DNA of 64,000 nt, from contig CAUYUJ010018040.1 in NCBI GenBank assembly GCA_963575745.1, positions 56,001 through 120,000 of the forward strand. Reading direction: 5' to 3'. Position numbers and translations under genes: made by a program. This document shows positions 1 to 9,867 of the stretch, piece after piece. The notes beneath the pieces are model-generated. The model did no database searches and was not told where the DNA came from. It saw only the letters and a program-made list of their open reading frames with translations. Each line of letters opens with the position of its first letter. Position 1 is the stretch's first letter. This stretch comes from Prorocentrum cordatum (lineage: Eukaryota > Sar > Dinophyceae > Prorocentrales > Prorocentraceae).

Positions 1-1070
1 CGGTCCGATCGACCACGCTTCGGACAGCCACTACGCGGCGTCCGCGTGCACCCTGGCGGCTGGCGGCGACCCGCGCGATTGGGGGCGCGCTGACCTATTG
101 CCCCCGCTCGCGGGCGCCGCGCGCAGCGGGCGCCTCCAGACCCGCTGGGCGCCAGCGTTCGAGACGCCAGCGGAGGCGCGCCGCCTGGGGCTGAGCGAGC
201 GGGGCCGCCTTGGCAACGCAGCCGCCGACGGCAACGCCGGCAACGCGGCAGTCAGCAGGTCGCCGCTACCAGAAGTGGCACGCGACCAGCGTCGGGAGTT
301 GGAGCTGCTGGGGCCCGCGCAGCGCGTCATGGCTGCCGCGCAAAAGTCTGTGCTCGCCTCTGCGCCGCCAGCCTGCTGCGCGCCGACGCTGGCGCAATTG
401 ACGCGCAGTCCGCCGCGGCGCCCGGGCGCGCGCGGCGTCTTCCCTGGCGGCCGACGGCCCAGCTGGCCGGGCGATGCTTTCGCCGTTTAGCCCGTGCTTG
501 GGATGGCGTTGCCCGCGCGGTGCCAGTCGGCGTTGCTACTGGGCGCCCTGCCGAGCGTTGGGGGCAGCGCGGCTGTTTGCGCGCGCACGGGGGCAGTGGG
601 TCGAGCACCCCCCCCAAAGTCCCGGACTAGGCGCTGCTGGCCCGGGCGCACGCGGCTGCGCGACGCGCCCCATTCGCAAGTAAAAAAGCATAGTTTTGCC
701 GCCGGCACGTTTTTGAGCTGCCACGAGTCACCGCCCTCGCGGTTCAGCGATCGGTCGATGCGAGGCCCGCGCCCTCGGAGGTGCGCTCGCGTTGGGCCAG
801 CAGCGGCGCGCATTGCAGACGCGAGTGATGACCTGTGGGATGCCCCCAGGGGGAGACTTCTCCGCAGTGACCTTTCGATGCCGACTGAACAGCTGGAGGC
901 TCGGAGCAGCTGGGGGTTTTGCGCCGACCCGCGGAAGAGAAAAACGCGGAACAACAAACAAAGCATGTGCTCCCGATGGTTTCAGAGGGCCCCAGGCTGG
1001 GTCAAGAGGGCAACGAGGCGCCCGCGATGGCCCCAAGGCAGTCCCAGAGGCCCCGCGTTCGCCGCATGAC
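1..1070. other. GC-rich stretch, no gene supported
   Basis: Very GC-rich sequence with overlapping open frames on both strands (for example 98-490 and 494-1069 on +). The translations are Ala/Arg/Pro-rich, match nothing I recognise, and have no clear splice or start context. High GC alone makes stops rare, so I do not call a gene. Confidence 0.5.
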
Positions 1071-1431
1071 GCCCCGAGAGGCCTCCCAAGGGGGCCCCAA
1101 GATGCCCAAATCGTTAAATTTCTAGCGTAAGGTGCAACATGGCAGCATCGAAAACTTCCCACCTTCCCGGCGCTCCACGACGGCCCGAGACGCCCCCCAG
1201 ATCGCCCCGAGGCGGCCCAAAATGCATTCAGGAAGCCCCCACGACGGCCCAAGATGTTCCCAAGACGGCCCAAGAGGCGCCCAAGACAGCCCAACTGGGG
1301 CCCCAGGACGGCCCCCGATAAGCATCAAGGACCCCCGCAGAGACCCCCGTCAGGCCCCAGCTCCCCAAGAGGCACCAAAAAGGCCCCAAGAGGCGCCAAA
1401 AGAAAACCCAATAAGGGGTCAAAGCTGCTTT
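1071..1431 (+). repeat. degenerate CCAAGAxGGCCC repeat tract
   Basis: The motif CCAAGA(T/C/G)GGCCC and close variants recur every 10-30 bases. The same motif, in either orientation, forms tracts at 7840-8015, 14150-14250, 30340-30500, 44230-44880, 56610-57140 and 57590-58140. It is a dispersed low-complexity family. The open frames through it are rich in Pro, Arg and Gln and are probably not coding. Confidence 0.6.
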
Positions 1432-1490
1432 TGAAAATTGCTGACGAGAGGCCCAACCTTATGCAGACGTGAGTACCGCAATTATTACGA
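1432..1490 (-). repeat. solo right end of composite element family
   Basis: This matches, with some divergence, the reverse complement of the right end of the elements ending at 52709 and 60883: GAAAATT, then a CCCAACC block, ATGCAG and GTACCGCAAT. No array is attached. It abuts the left end of the next element (1495), so it is probably the remnant of an element interrupted by a later insertion. Confidence 0.5.
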
Positions 1491-1600
1491 TTTATTCCCA
1501 ACCCTCCTTGGTTGGGTATTCGTTTTGAATGGAGCAGTGTGGTCGCGTCCTTCCTCCTCCCGCCTCCCGCCTCCCGCCTCTTCCTGTCTTGCCTGCGGGG

Positions 1601-2357
1601 GGCTGCGATCTGTGAAACTGTCGCCACTTTCGAGGCCTGCTGGGGGGCCCAGCACAGTGAGGGCCACGGGCGGACCCAAATTAGACCTCGCCATCCCTGG
1701 GGGGCTGCGATCTGCGAAACTGTCGCCACTTTCGAGGCCTGCTGGGGGGCCCAGCACAGTGAGGGCCACGGGCGGATTCAAATTAGACCTCGCCATCCCT
1801 GGGGGGCTGCGATCTGTGAAACTGTCGCCACTTTCGAGGCCTGCTGGGGGGCCCAGCACAGTGAGGGCCACGGGCGGACCCAAATTAGACCTCGCCATCC
1901 CTGGGGGGCTGCGATCTGCGAAACTGTCGCCATTTTCGAGGCCTGCTGGGGGGCCCAGCACAGTGAGGGCCACGGGCGGACCCAAATTAGACCTCGCCAT
2001 CCCTGGGGGGCTGCGATCTGTGAAACTGTCGCCACTTTCGAGGCCTGCTGGGGGGCCCAGCACAGTGAGGGCCACGGGCGGACCCAAATTAGACCTCGCC
2101 ATCCCTGGGGTGCTGCGATCTGTGAAACTGTCGCCATTTTCGAGGCCTGCTGGGGGGCCCAGCACAGTGACGTCCACGGGCGGATCCAAATTAGACCTCG
2201 CCATCCCTGGGGGGCTGCGATCTGCGAAAATGTCGCCATTTTCGAGGCCTGCTGGGGGGCCCAGCACAGTGAGGGCCACGGGCAGATTCAAATGAGACCT
2301 CGCCATCCCTGCGGGGCTGCGATCTGTGAACCTGTCGCCACTTTCGAGGCCTGCTGT
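1601..2357 (+). repeat. 102-bp tandem array, type B units (~7.4 copies)
   Basis: Units start with GGCTGCGATC at 1601, 1703, 1805, 1907, 2009, 2111, 2213 and 2315, a spacing of exactly 102 bases. All carry the B variant (AGCACAGTGAGGGCCACG). Because 102 is 34 codons and the unit has no stop in several frames, open frames run through the whole array on both strands. Changes between copies fall at all codon positions, so I read it as a noncoding satellite. Confidence 0.9.
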
Positions 2358-2569
2358 GATCCCCGTTTTCGAAGTGGCTAGGAGTGCTCAGGAATTGTAA
2401 ATCATCAGCTTTATCAAGCCCTTTTCCTGTAGCCAGTGTCCTGCGAGTCTCCCGAATTCCGTCTGCAGACATATGTAACCCTCGCTCCGTCATCGCCCCC
2501 TTATAAAGTATCCTAAACTATTTGCGCCCCGCTTTTGCGCAGGGGTTGGGTACGTCGCCAGGGTAATTT
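2358..2569 (+). repeat. element tail, duplicated at 4045-4256
   Basis: This non-tandem tail (GATCCCCGTTTTCG through the right end) recurs at 4045-4256 with roughly one difference. Elements I and II therefore share ends and tail and differ in their array. The near-identity implies a recent duplication. Confidence 0.9.
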
Positions 2570-4256
2570 TTCCCAACCCTCCTTGGTTGGGTATTCGTTT
2601 TGAATAGAGCAGTGTGGTCGCGTCCTTCCTCCTCCCGCCTCCCGCCTCTTTCCTGCCTCTTTCTGTCTTGCCTGCGGGGGGCTGTGAAACTGTCGCCACT
2701 TTCGAGGCCTGCTGGGGGGCCAGCATAGAGGGTAATCGCGGCAGATCCAAATTAGACCTCGCCATTCCTGGGGGGCTGCGATCTGTGAAACTGTCGCCAC
2801 TTTCGAGGCCTGCTGGGGGGCTCAGCATAGAGGGTAATCGCGGCAGATTCAAATTAGACCTCGCCATCCCTGGGGGGGGGGGGCTGCGATCTGTGAAACT
2901 GTCGCCACTTTCGAGGCCTGCTGGGGGGTCCAGCATAGAGGGTAATCGCGGCAGATCCAAATTAGACCTCGCCCTCCCTGGGGGGCTGCGATCTGTGAAA
3001 CTGTCGCCACTTTCGAGGCCTGCTGGGGGGTCCAGCATAGAGGGTAATCGCGGCAGATTCAAATTAGACCTCGCCATCCCTGGGGGGATGCGATCTGTGA
3101 AACTGTCGCCACTTTCGAGGCCTGCTGGGGGGTCCGGCATAGAGGGTAATCGCGGCAGATTCAAATTAGACCTCGCCATCCCTGGGGCTGCGATCTGTGA
3201 AACTGTCGCCACTTTCGAGGCCTGCTGGGGGGTCCAGCATAAAGGTTAATCGCGGCAGATTCAAACTAGACCTCGCCATCTCTGGGGGGCTGCGATCTGT
3301 GAAACTGTCGCCACTTTCGAGGCCTGCTGGGGGGTCCGGCATAAAGGGTAATTGCGGCAGATTCAAATTAGACCTCGCCATCCCTGGGGGGCTGCGATCT
3401 GTGAAACTGTCGCCACTTTCGAGGCCTGCTGGGGGGCCCAGCACAGTGAGGGCCACGCGCGGATTCAAATTAGACCTCGCCATCCCTGGGGGGCTGCGAT
3501 CTGCGAAACTGTCGCCACTTTCGAGGCCTGCTGGGGGGCCCAGCACAGTGAGGGCCACGCGCGGATTCAAATTAGACCTCGCCATCCCTGGGGGGCTGCG
3601 ATCTGCGAAACTGTCGCCATTTTCGAGGCCTGCTGGGGGGCCCAGCACAGTGAGGGCCAGGGGCGGACCCAAATTAGACCTCGCCATCCCTGGGGGGCTG
3701 CGATCTGCGAAACTGTCGCCATTTTCGAGGCCTGCTGGGGGGCCCAGCACAGTGAGGGCCACGCGCAGATTCAAATTAGACCTCGCCATCCCTGGGGGGC
3801 TGCGATCTGCGAAACTGTCGCCATTTTCGAGGCCTGCTGGGGGGCCCAGCACAGTGAGGGCCACGCGCGGATTCAAATTAGACCTCGCCATCCCTGGGGG
3901 GCTGCGATCTGCGAAACTGCCGCCATTTTCGAGGCCTGCTGGGGGGCCCAGCACAGTGAGGGCCACGGGCAGATTCAAATGAGACCTCGCCATCCCTGCG
4001 GGGCTGCGATCTGTGAACCTGTCGCCACTTTCGAGGCCTGCTGTGATCCCCGTTTTCGAAGTGGCTAGGAGTGCTCAGGAATTGTAAATCATCAGCTTTA
4101 TCAAGCCCTTTTCCTGTAGCCAGTGTCCTGCGAGTCTCCCGAATTTCGTCTGCAGACATATGTAACCCTCGCTCCGTCATCGCCCCCTTATAAAGTATCC
4201 TAAACTATTTGCGCCCCGCTTTTGCGCAGGGGTTGGGTACGTCGCCAGGGTAATTC
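2570..4256 (+). mobile_element. composite satellite-bearing element II
   Basis: It begins with the same TTCCCAACC left end and leader as element I, placed directly against element I's right end (TAATTTT). It ends with the same tail and right end (GTCGCCAGG, TAATTC). Inside is a longer 102-bp array with two unit types. The head-to-tail arrangement with element I suggests unequal exchange or insertion next to a pre-existing copy. Confidence 0.6.
2680..4044 (+). repeat. 102-bp tandem array, A units then B units (~13 copies)
   Basis: Unit starts fall at about 2774, 2882, 2984, 3086, 3186, 3288, 3390, 3492, 3594, 3696, 3798, 3900 and 4002. The first seven or so units carry variant A (AGCATAGAGGGTAATCGCGG). 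From about 3390 they carry variant B, as in element I. A run of extra Gs near 2872-2881 and a two-base loss near 3186 break the 102 spacing and shift frame, which argues against coding. Confidence 0.9.
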
Positions 4257-4279
4257 GGTGATGATCCCGATGAGGCAAC

Positions 4280-6096
4280 GAGCCGTGCTAGGGGTGTGCC
4301 GAAATGAGTGGCGTGGTACACAACGCGAACGGAAACGAACAACACAATGCGGACTGCGCCACGGGGACCTTCGGTGGGGCTCCATATGGGGCCACGAAAC
4401 GCTGTGCTGGGTGAGGGAGACGCATGCGGAATGCGCCACGGGGGCCTTCGGTGGAGTTCTCTATGGGGCCCCGAAACGTGTGAGGGGTGTGCCGACATGA
4501 GTGGCGGGGACGCATGCGGACTGTGCCACTGGGACCTTCGGCGGAGCTCCTATGGGGCCACGAGGCGTGCGAGGGGTGCGCCGAAACCAGTGGCGGGGGC
4601 GCGTGCGAACTGTGCCACTGGGGCCCTCGGCGGAGCCCCATATGGGGCCGCGAAACGTGTGAGGGGTGTGCCGACATGAGTGGCGGGGGCGCATGCGAAC
4701 TGTGCCACTGCCACTGCGACCTTCGGCTGAGCTCCTATGTGGCCACGAAGCGTGTGAGGATTGTGCCGAAATGAGTGGCGGGGACGCATGCGAACTGTGC
4801 CACTGGGACCTTCGGCGGAGTTCCTATGGGGCCACGAAGCGTGTGAGGGGTGTGCCGAAAAGAGTGGCGGGGGCGCATGCGAACTTTGCCACAGGGAACG
4901 CCGGCGGGGCTCCAATCGGGCCACGAAACGCGTGAGGGGTGCGCCGACATGAATGACGGGGACGCATGCGAACTGTGCCACTAGGACCTTCGGCGGAGCT
5001 CCTATGGGGCCACGAAGCGTGTGATGGGGTGTGCCGAAATGAATGGCGGGGACGCATGCGATCTGCGCGGCTGGGACCTTCGGCGAAGCTCCCATGGGGC
5101 CACGAAGCGTGTGAGGGGTGTGCCGAGATGAGTGGCGCGGACGCATGCGAACTGCGCCACTGTGACCTTCGGCGGGGCTCCTCCCATGGGGCCACGAAGC
5201 GTGCGAGGGGTGCGCCGAAACCAGTGGCGGGGACGCATGCGAACTGTGGCACTGGAACCTTCGGCGGAGCTCCCATGGGGCCACGAAGCGTGCGAGGGGT
5301 GTGCCGACATGCGCGGCGGGGACGCATGCGAACTGTGCCACTGCGACCTACGGCGGAGCTCCCATGCAGCCACGAAAGGGTGAGGGGTGTGCCGGAAATG
5401 AGCGGCGGGGACGCATGCGAACTGCGCCACTGTGACCTTCGGCGGAGCTCCTATGGGGCCACGAAGCGTGTGAGGGGTGTGCCGAGATGAGTGGCGGGGG
5501 CGCATGCGAACTGTGCCATTGAGTCCTTTGGCGGAGCTCCTATGGGGCCACGAAAGGCGTGAGGGGTGTGCCGACGTGCGTGGCGGGGACGCATGCGAAC
5601 TGTGCCACTGGGACCTTCGGCGGAGCTCCCATGGGGCCACGGGGCGAGTGATGTGCCGAAATGAGTGGCGGGGACGCATGCGAACTGCGCCACTGGGACC
5701 TTCGGCGAAGCTCCCATGGGGCCACGAAGCGTGTGAGGGGTGTGCCGAGATGAGTGGCGCGGACGCATGCGAACTGCGCCACTGTGACCTTCGGCGGGGC
5801 TCCTCCCATGGGGCCACGAAGCGTGCGAGGGGTGCGCCGAAACCAGTGGCGGGGACGCATGCGAACTGTGCCATTGGGACTTTCGGCGGAGCTCCAATGG
5901 AGCCACACAACGTGTGAGGGGTGTGCCGAAATGAGCGGCGGGGGCGCATGCGAACTATGCCAGTGGGACCTTCGACGGTGCCCTATGGGGCCACGAAGCG
6001 TGTGAGGGGTGTGCCGAAATGCGTGGCGGGGGCGCATGCGAATTGCGCCACTGGGACCTTCGGCGGAGCCCCTATGGGGCAACGAAATGTGTGAAG
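4280..6096 (+). repeat. ~89-90-bp satellite array, diverged
   Basis: About 20 units built on GTGTGCCGAAATGAG, GCATGCGAACTGTGCCACTG, ACCTTCGGCGGAGCTCC and TATGGGGCCACGAAGCG. Spacing is 89-90 bases with many indels, so frames break often. It is the most diverged array of the family also found at 10880-13195, 50440-52140 and 59155-60470. Most units keep a GAGCTC and a GCATGC site. Confidence 0.9.
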
Positions 6097-6215
6097 ATGT
6101 TGATGGTGATGATGTTGATGATGGTGACGGCGATGATGGTGATGATGGTGGTGATGATGATGCTGATGATGATGATGATGATGAGGAGGAGGAGGGGAGG
6201 AGGGAAGAGGAAGGA
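6096..6215 (+). repeat. ATG/GAGG microsatellite
   Basis: Imperfect GATGATG repeats pass into GAGGAGG. They lie between the array and the left end of element VI, the same position as the 0.6-kb ATG tract in element V (13196-13803). Confidence 0.85.
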
Positions 6216-6370
6216 GGAAGGAGGAAACGCGGGGACCGTCATTTCAAAACGAAGACCCAACACCACAGGATGGTTGGACAAACAACACATTGCAACTCTC
6301 TGGGCCCCCCTTTGGTTGGAACAGCGATTGCCATATGATGTATGTGTATATATATACATACATATACATA

Positions 6371-6712
6371 TTAGCGACATGCGTTAGCGCTGGGGCGCAT
6401 GGAACACCCTGGGCACCCGGGAAGCCGCCCGGCCCAACTGGGACAACTCGCAGCCACCGGCGGACAGGAAACGGAATTTCGCTCCTGCTGACATCCGGGA
6501 CACCCGGGACACCGCCCAGCCCAATTGGGACACTACCCAGCCACCGGCGGACGGGAACGGATTTTCGCTTCTATATCGGCCTAGCTACAGGAGGATCACG
6601 CGCAGCTTCGCCTCGCCTGCACGCGCGACACGAACGCGAATCCGAATCCGATTTCCAGGTGGGGGGTCTCCGTTTCGCTGCGATCTCACCCCCCGACCTC
6701 CGATATATGCCT
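6371..6712 (+). repeat. ~335-bp direct repeat, copy A
   Basis: From TTAGCGACATG to the CCGACCTCCGATATA block, this matches 7461-7790 along its length (ACACCCTGGGCACCCGGG, CCTAGCTACAGGAGGATC and others). The two copies flank a TTGGAT-rich tract. I see no polymerase, primer site or TG/CA ends, so I do not call them LTRs. Confidence 0.8.
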
Positions 6713-7460
6713 ATACGACCGCCTTGTGGGCGATAAGGAGGTTGGGGGGATTGAGACAAGATGGATTGGATTGGACAAAATGGATTGGATAACTTGGACT
6801 GGAGTAGATAAGCTGGATTGGGTAAGAAAGCCCATCGCAGGCGCCGGCATAAATGATTTGATGGATTTGGGTTGGGTGGATTGGATTGGATGGGATAGGA
6901 TGGACTGGATAAGATAAAACATGTGTTGAATTGGAAGGGATGGATTGGATAAAGTCAGATGGATTGGATTGGCCCGCCGCAGGCGCACGAAACAAATAAA
7001 TTGATGAATTGGGTTGGATGGATTGGACTGGGTGGGATAGTACAAGATGAGACACAATGGGTTGGATACTATAAGGTGGATTGTATTGGACAAGATGGAT
7101 TGGATAAGATGGGCTTGATTGGATAAAAAAGCCCGCCCCAGGCGCCGACAATCATGAATTGATGGATTGGGTTAGGTGGATTGGATTGGATGGGATCAAG
7201 TGGAATGAACATGATAATGTGGGTTGGATTGGGAGAAATGGATTGGATAATATCAGATGGATTGGCTTGGCCCGCCGCAGGCGCAGAAACAAATGAAGTG
7301 ATGGATTGGGTTGGGTGGATTGGATTGGGTGGGATAAGATAAGATGGGACAATATGGTTTGGAAAAGGAAGATGGTTTGGATTGGACAATATGTTTTGGA
7401 TAAGGTAAGATGGGTTGGATAAGAAAGCCCGCCGAAGGCGCCGAACTAAAATCATTATAT
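6713..7460 (+). repeat. TTGGATTGGAT-rich tract with ~150-bp superstructure
   Basis: Built from GGATT/TGGAT pentamers and GATAAGATGG. A GC-rich landmark (GCCCGCCGCAGGCGC and variants) recurs at about 6826, 6978, 7128, 7268 and 7427, giving a ~150-base higher-order period. There are no credible genes. Confidence 0.8.
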
Positions 7461-7790
7461 TAGCAACATGTGTTAGCGCCGGGACACCCTGGGCACCCGG
7501 GAAACCGCCCGGCCCAATTGAGACGTCTCCAGGCCTCCGGCGGACGGGAAACGGAATTTCGCTCCTGGTGACATCCGGGACACCCGGGACACCGCCCAGC
7601 CCAATTGGGACACCTCCCAGCCACCGGCGGGCGGGAACGGACTTTCGCTCCTACTTCGGCCTAGCTACAGGAGGATCGCGCGCAGTTTCGCCTCGCCCGC
7701 GCGCACGACACGAACGCGAAACCGAAACCGATTTCCCGGTCGGGGGTCTCTGTTTCATTGCGACTGCATCCCCCAATCTCCGATATAAAA
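7461..7790 (+). repeat. ~335-bp direct repeat, copy B
   Basis: Second copy of 6371-6712, beginning TTAGCAACATGTGTTAGCGCC. It lies about 140 bases upstream of the spliced-leader sequence. The bases between (7791-7928) are a CCAAGA-type repeat with no gene. Confidence 0.8.
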
Positions 7791-7928
7791 CCGATCCGGC
7801 CGCTCCGGGGCATTGGGAGCCCGTATTCCCGCTCCAGGATGGTTCAAGATGGTTTCTGAGATGCCTTCAACACCGCAAACAAGCCCCCAAGACGCCCCCA
7901 AAACTCCCCAAAAGGCCCCCAAGAGGCT

Positions 7929-7950
7929 TCCGTAGCCATTTTGGCTCAAG
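7929..7950 (+). other. genomic dinoflagellate spliced-leader sequence (SL relic)
   Basis: These 22 bases, starting TCCGTAGCC and ending TTGGCTCAAG, match the conserved dinoflagellate spliced leader, which is normally added to mRNAs by trans-splicing. The next bases include TTGTTGGCTCAAG, resembling a second, decayed SL 3' part. No GT donor follows, so this is not an SL RNA gene. In dinoflagellates such encoded leaders mark genes reinserted from processed mRNA. Caution: the flanks are CCAAGA/TCTTGG repeats that resemble part of the SL. Confidence 0.7.
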
Positions 7951-8040
7951 GCAATTGTTGGCTCAAGCTCTGGGCCGTCTTGGAGGCCTCTTGGGCCGTC
8001 TTGGAGACCTACTGCCTCGATCTCAGCGATCTCTTATCCA

Positions 8041-8374
8041 ATGGTCTCTTGTGTTGGCGTCACGTCGGTGGCGTTCGTGTGCATGTCGGGGCTGCTCGTA
8101 TTCTTGAGCGTGGCCTGGCGAGGACCAGTGGTTCGATTAAGTTCTGCGCTGGTATTTGGCCAGAGCAGCATGATCAATGTGAGCGGCCACACGGGCAGCA
8201 CGATCGTGAAGTCCAGGCGGAATGCCGCCGCGGCCAAGCATTGCAAATCATTTCCTTGTATCCCAAGTTTGAAGGTTTCCAGTCGGTCGTCCAAGTTGCA
8301 GATCATGGGACAAGCCAAGGGCGGCGCCACGGTGTCCACCCAGATCATGTTCAATTTCCTGAACATAACCCTGG
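8041..8374 (+). CDS. membrane-anchored sulfotransferase, exon 1
   Basis: The ATG lies 90 bases after the spliced-leader sequence. Residues ~5-26 are a single hydrophobic segment, as in type II Golgi sulfotransferases. Residues 93-97 (KGGAT) fit the K-x-G-x-T 5'-PAPS-binding loop. The enzyme would transfer sulfate from PAPS to a carbohydrate or similar acceptor in the Golgi; the acceptor is unknown. Without splicing the frame stops at 8386. Ending the exon at 8374 and joining to 9868 keeps the frame and gives about 347 residues, within the usual family range. There are two N-x-S/T sites (NVS, NIT). The frame and family are likely; the exact donor is inferred. Confidence 0.7.
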
Positions 8375-9867
8375 GAAGCAATCAGTAAACCCCCCCCCCC
8401 CCCCCCCCCCCTCATCAGAGGAAATTATAACGCTTCTGGCACCGGGGCCGGGGCGGAAGCGATATCCCCCGCAGGTCACCAGAGGTCCGCGGAGGGGAGG
8501 TCCCCGGAGGTTCCCAGGAGGCATCCAGAAAGGCTTCCACAAGCCTCTGAATGCCCGGTCCCTTTGTTCCCCCGAGCCCAGCGACAAGGCACACCTGCCC
8601 AGAGTCGCTTCCTGTGATTCTGTGCGTTTCTGTGAGATTCCCCAGAGATTCCTTTCATACTCCGATTGGCTTCTTTTGAGATTCCTTGCCGCTTCCATTG
8701 TGATTATTGTGGGACTCCTTTGAGACTCCTCTGGTGTTCCTTTGATGTTGTTCTGGGGGTCCCTTGAGGTTCCGGTCATATCCCTTTGATGCCCCATTGC
8801 TTAAGGGAGCATCACATCGACATCCGGGGCCGGTGGATTATTTCATTTTCAATAAATGTGCTAACATATCGCGGGGGGGTTCGCGGAATCCGTCTGCGAT
8901 ATCTCTCCGTGGATTCTCCCATAGGATCCCCCGAATTAATCAATTTCCCTAGTGCGGTCGCCATAGGGATTGCTTATGTCCACGCGAGCCCGCGTTTTCC
9001 AAATTCCTTAGATTCCTTCGTGGTTCGTTTGAGCTGCCGCTGAGATGCCTTTGCGATTTCTGTTGGGCTCCTTTGAGATTGCTTTGAACTTCCATTGGTT
9101 CCTTTGATATCATGCGTGGGATTATTTGTGATATTCTTCTGGGATTCCTTTGGGGGTCCTTTCAAGTTCCTCTGACATTCCTTCGACAATCCCTGAAGGG
9201 AGCATCACATCGACCTCCGGCGCTTGTGGATTATTTTACTTTCAATACATGTGCTAACATATCGCGGGGGGGGTCGCGGAATCCGTCTGCGATATCTCTC
9301 CGTGGACTCTCCCATAGGATCCCCTGAAATAATCAATTTCCCTAGCGCCGTCGCAATAGGGATTGCTTATGTCCACGCGAGCCCGCGTTTTCCAGATTCC
9401 TTAGATTCCTTCGTGGTTCGTTTGAGCTGCCGCTGAGATCCCTTTGCGATTTCTGTGGGGTTCCTTTGAGATTGCGATGAATTTCCAATAGGATTCCTTT
9501 GAGATTCTGCGTGGGCTTCCTTCTGAGATTCCTCTGGGATTCTTTTGGGGGGTCCTTTCAAGTATAGCTGCTTGCGGTGATTTCATTGTTTGTCGTTTTT
9601 GATTTACCTTTGATTTCCGATGCGCGTCAGTTTCCCTGTGTTCTAGGCGGGAACCCATTGGGAAGCGTTCGTGCGCATTGTGGTTCTTCAGGCTGTCGCC
9701 TCACGTTGCCGCCAGCTTCGGGCCTGGGGGGGGGGGGCAAATTAATTAATTATTTTATTATATTTTTATGTGCTAGCGATATCGCCGGAGGGCGCCGCCC
9801 AAAATAATTATTTATTTGATTTTCTGTGCTAACGATATCGCCGGGGGGGTTACTGTTTGCTTCCCAG
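8375..9867 (+). mobile_element. introner-like intron with terminal inverted repeats (GA-AG)
   Basis: The left edge 8366-8396 (TAACCCTGGGAAGC, then CAGTAAACCCC) is the reverse complement, with about one mismatch and one gap, of the right edge 9843-9872 (GGGGTTACTG, then GCTTCCCAGGGTTA). Removing GAAGCA through TTCCCAG joins exon 1 (phase 1) to exon 2 in frame. The nearby GT (in CAGTAAAC) with the same acceptor gives an immediate TAA. GA-AG introns are known in dinoflagellates. TIR-ended introns match introner elements. Inside are C- and G-runs at the two ends and a ~290-base duplication. Confidence 0.6.
8803..9490 (+). repeat. ~290-bp duplication inside the intron
   Basis: 8803-9095 and 9196-9488 are near-identical (AAGGGAGCATCACATCGAC through the GAGCTGCCGCTGAGAT region, offset 393). 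Between and after them a short degenerate TTCCTTTGAGATTCC motif recurs. This looks like internal expansion of the introner body. Confidence 0.85.

Larger units (their letters stand above)
1495..2569 (+). mobile_element. composite satellite-bearing element I
   Basis: The left end starts TTCCCAACC and continues through GTTGGGT and TCGTTTTGAA, then a C/T-rich tract leads into a 102-bp tandem array. A unique tail follows, and the right end reads GGTTGGGT, then GTCGCCAGG and TAATTTT. The same end sequences bracket 2570-4256, 50340-52709 and 59061-60883, and 10824-13903 inverted. It encodes no transposase, so it would be non-autonomous. I see no clear target-site duplication. The class of mobility is inferred only from the repeated, precisely bounded structure. 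Confidence 0.6.
4257..6278 (-). mobile_element. composite element VI, right end missing
   Basis: On the minus strand the left end (TCCAACCATCC, GTGTTGGGT, TCGTTTTGAA) lies at 6278-6233. It leads into GAG/ATG tracts and a ~90-bp array. At the other side, 4305-4345 matches the pre-terminal region of the element at 50340-52709 (around 52560-52600), but the terminal ~100 bases are missing where element II ends at 4256. It was probably truncated by, or recombined with, element II. Confidence 0.5.

Noticed and set aside
1438-4068. 240-290-codon frames on both strands
   Set aside because: Products of the 102-bp arrays (34 codons per unit). Frames break where the array has indels.
6371-7790. LTR retrotransposon
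   Set aside because: The direct repeats lack TG/CA ends, and no primer-binding site, polypurine tract or polymerase is present.
7929-7980. Spliced-leader RNA gene
   Set aside because: The 22-nt leader is not followed by a GT donor or an Sm-site-like stretch; a second SL-like 3' part follows instead.
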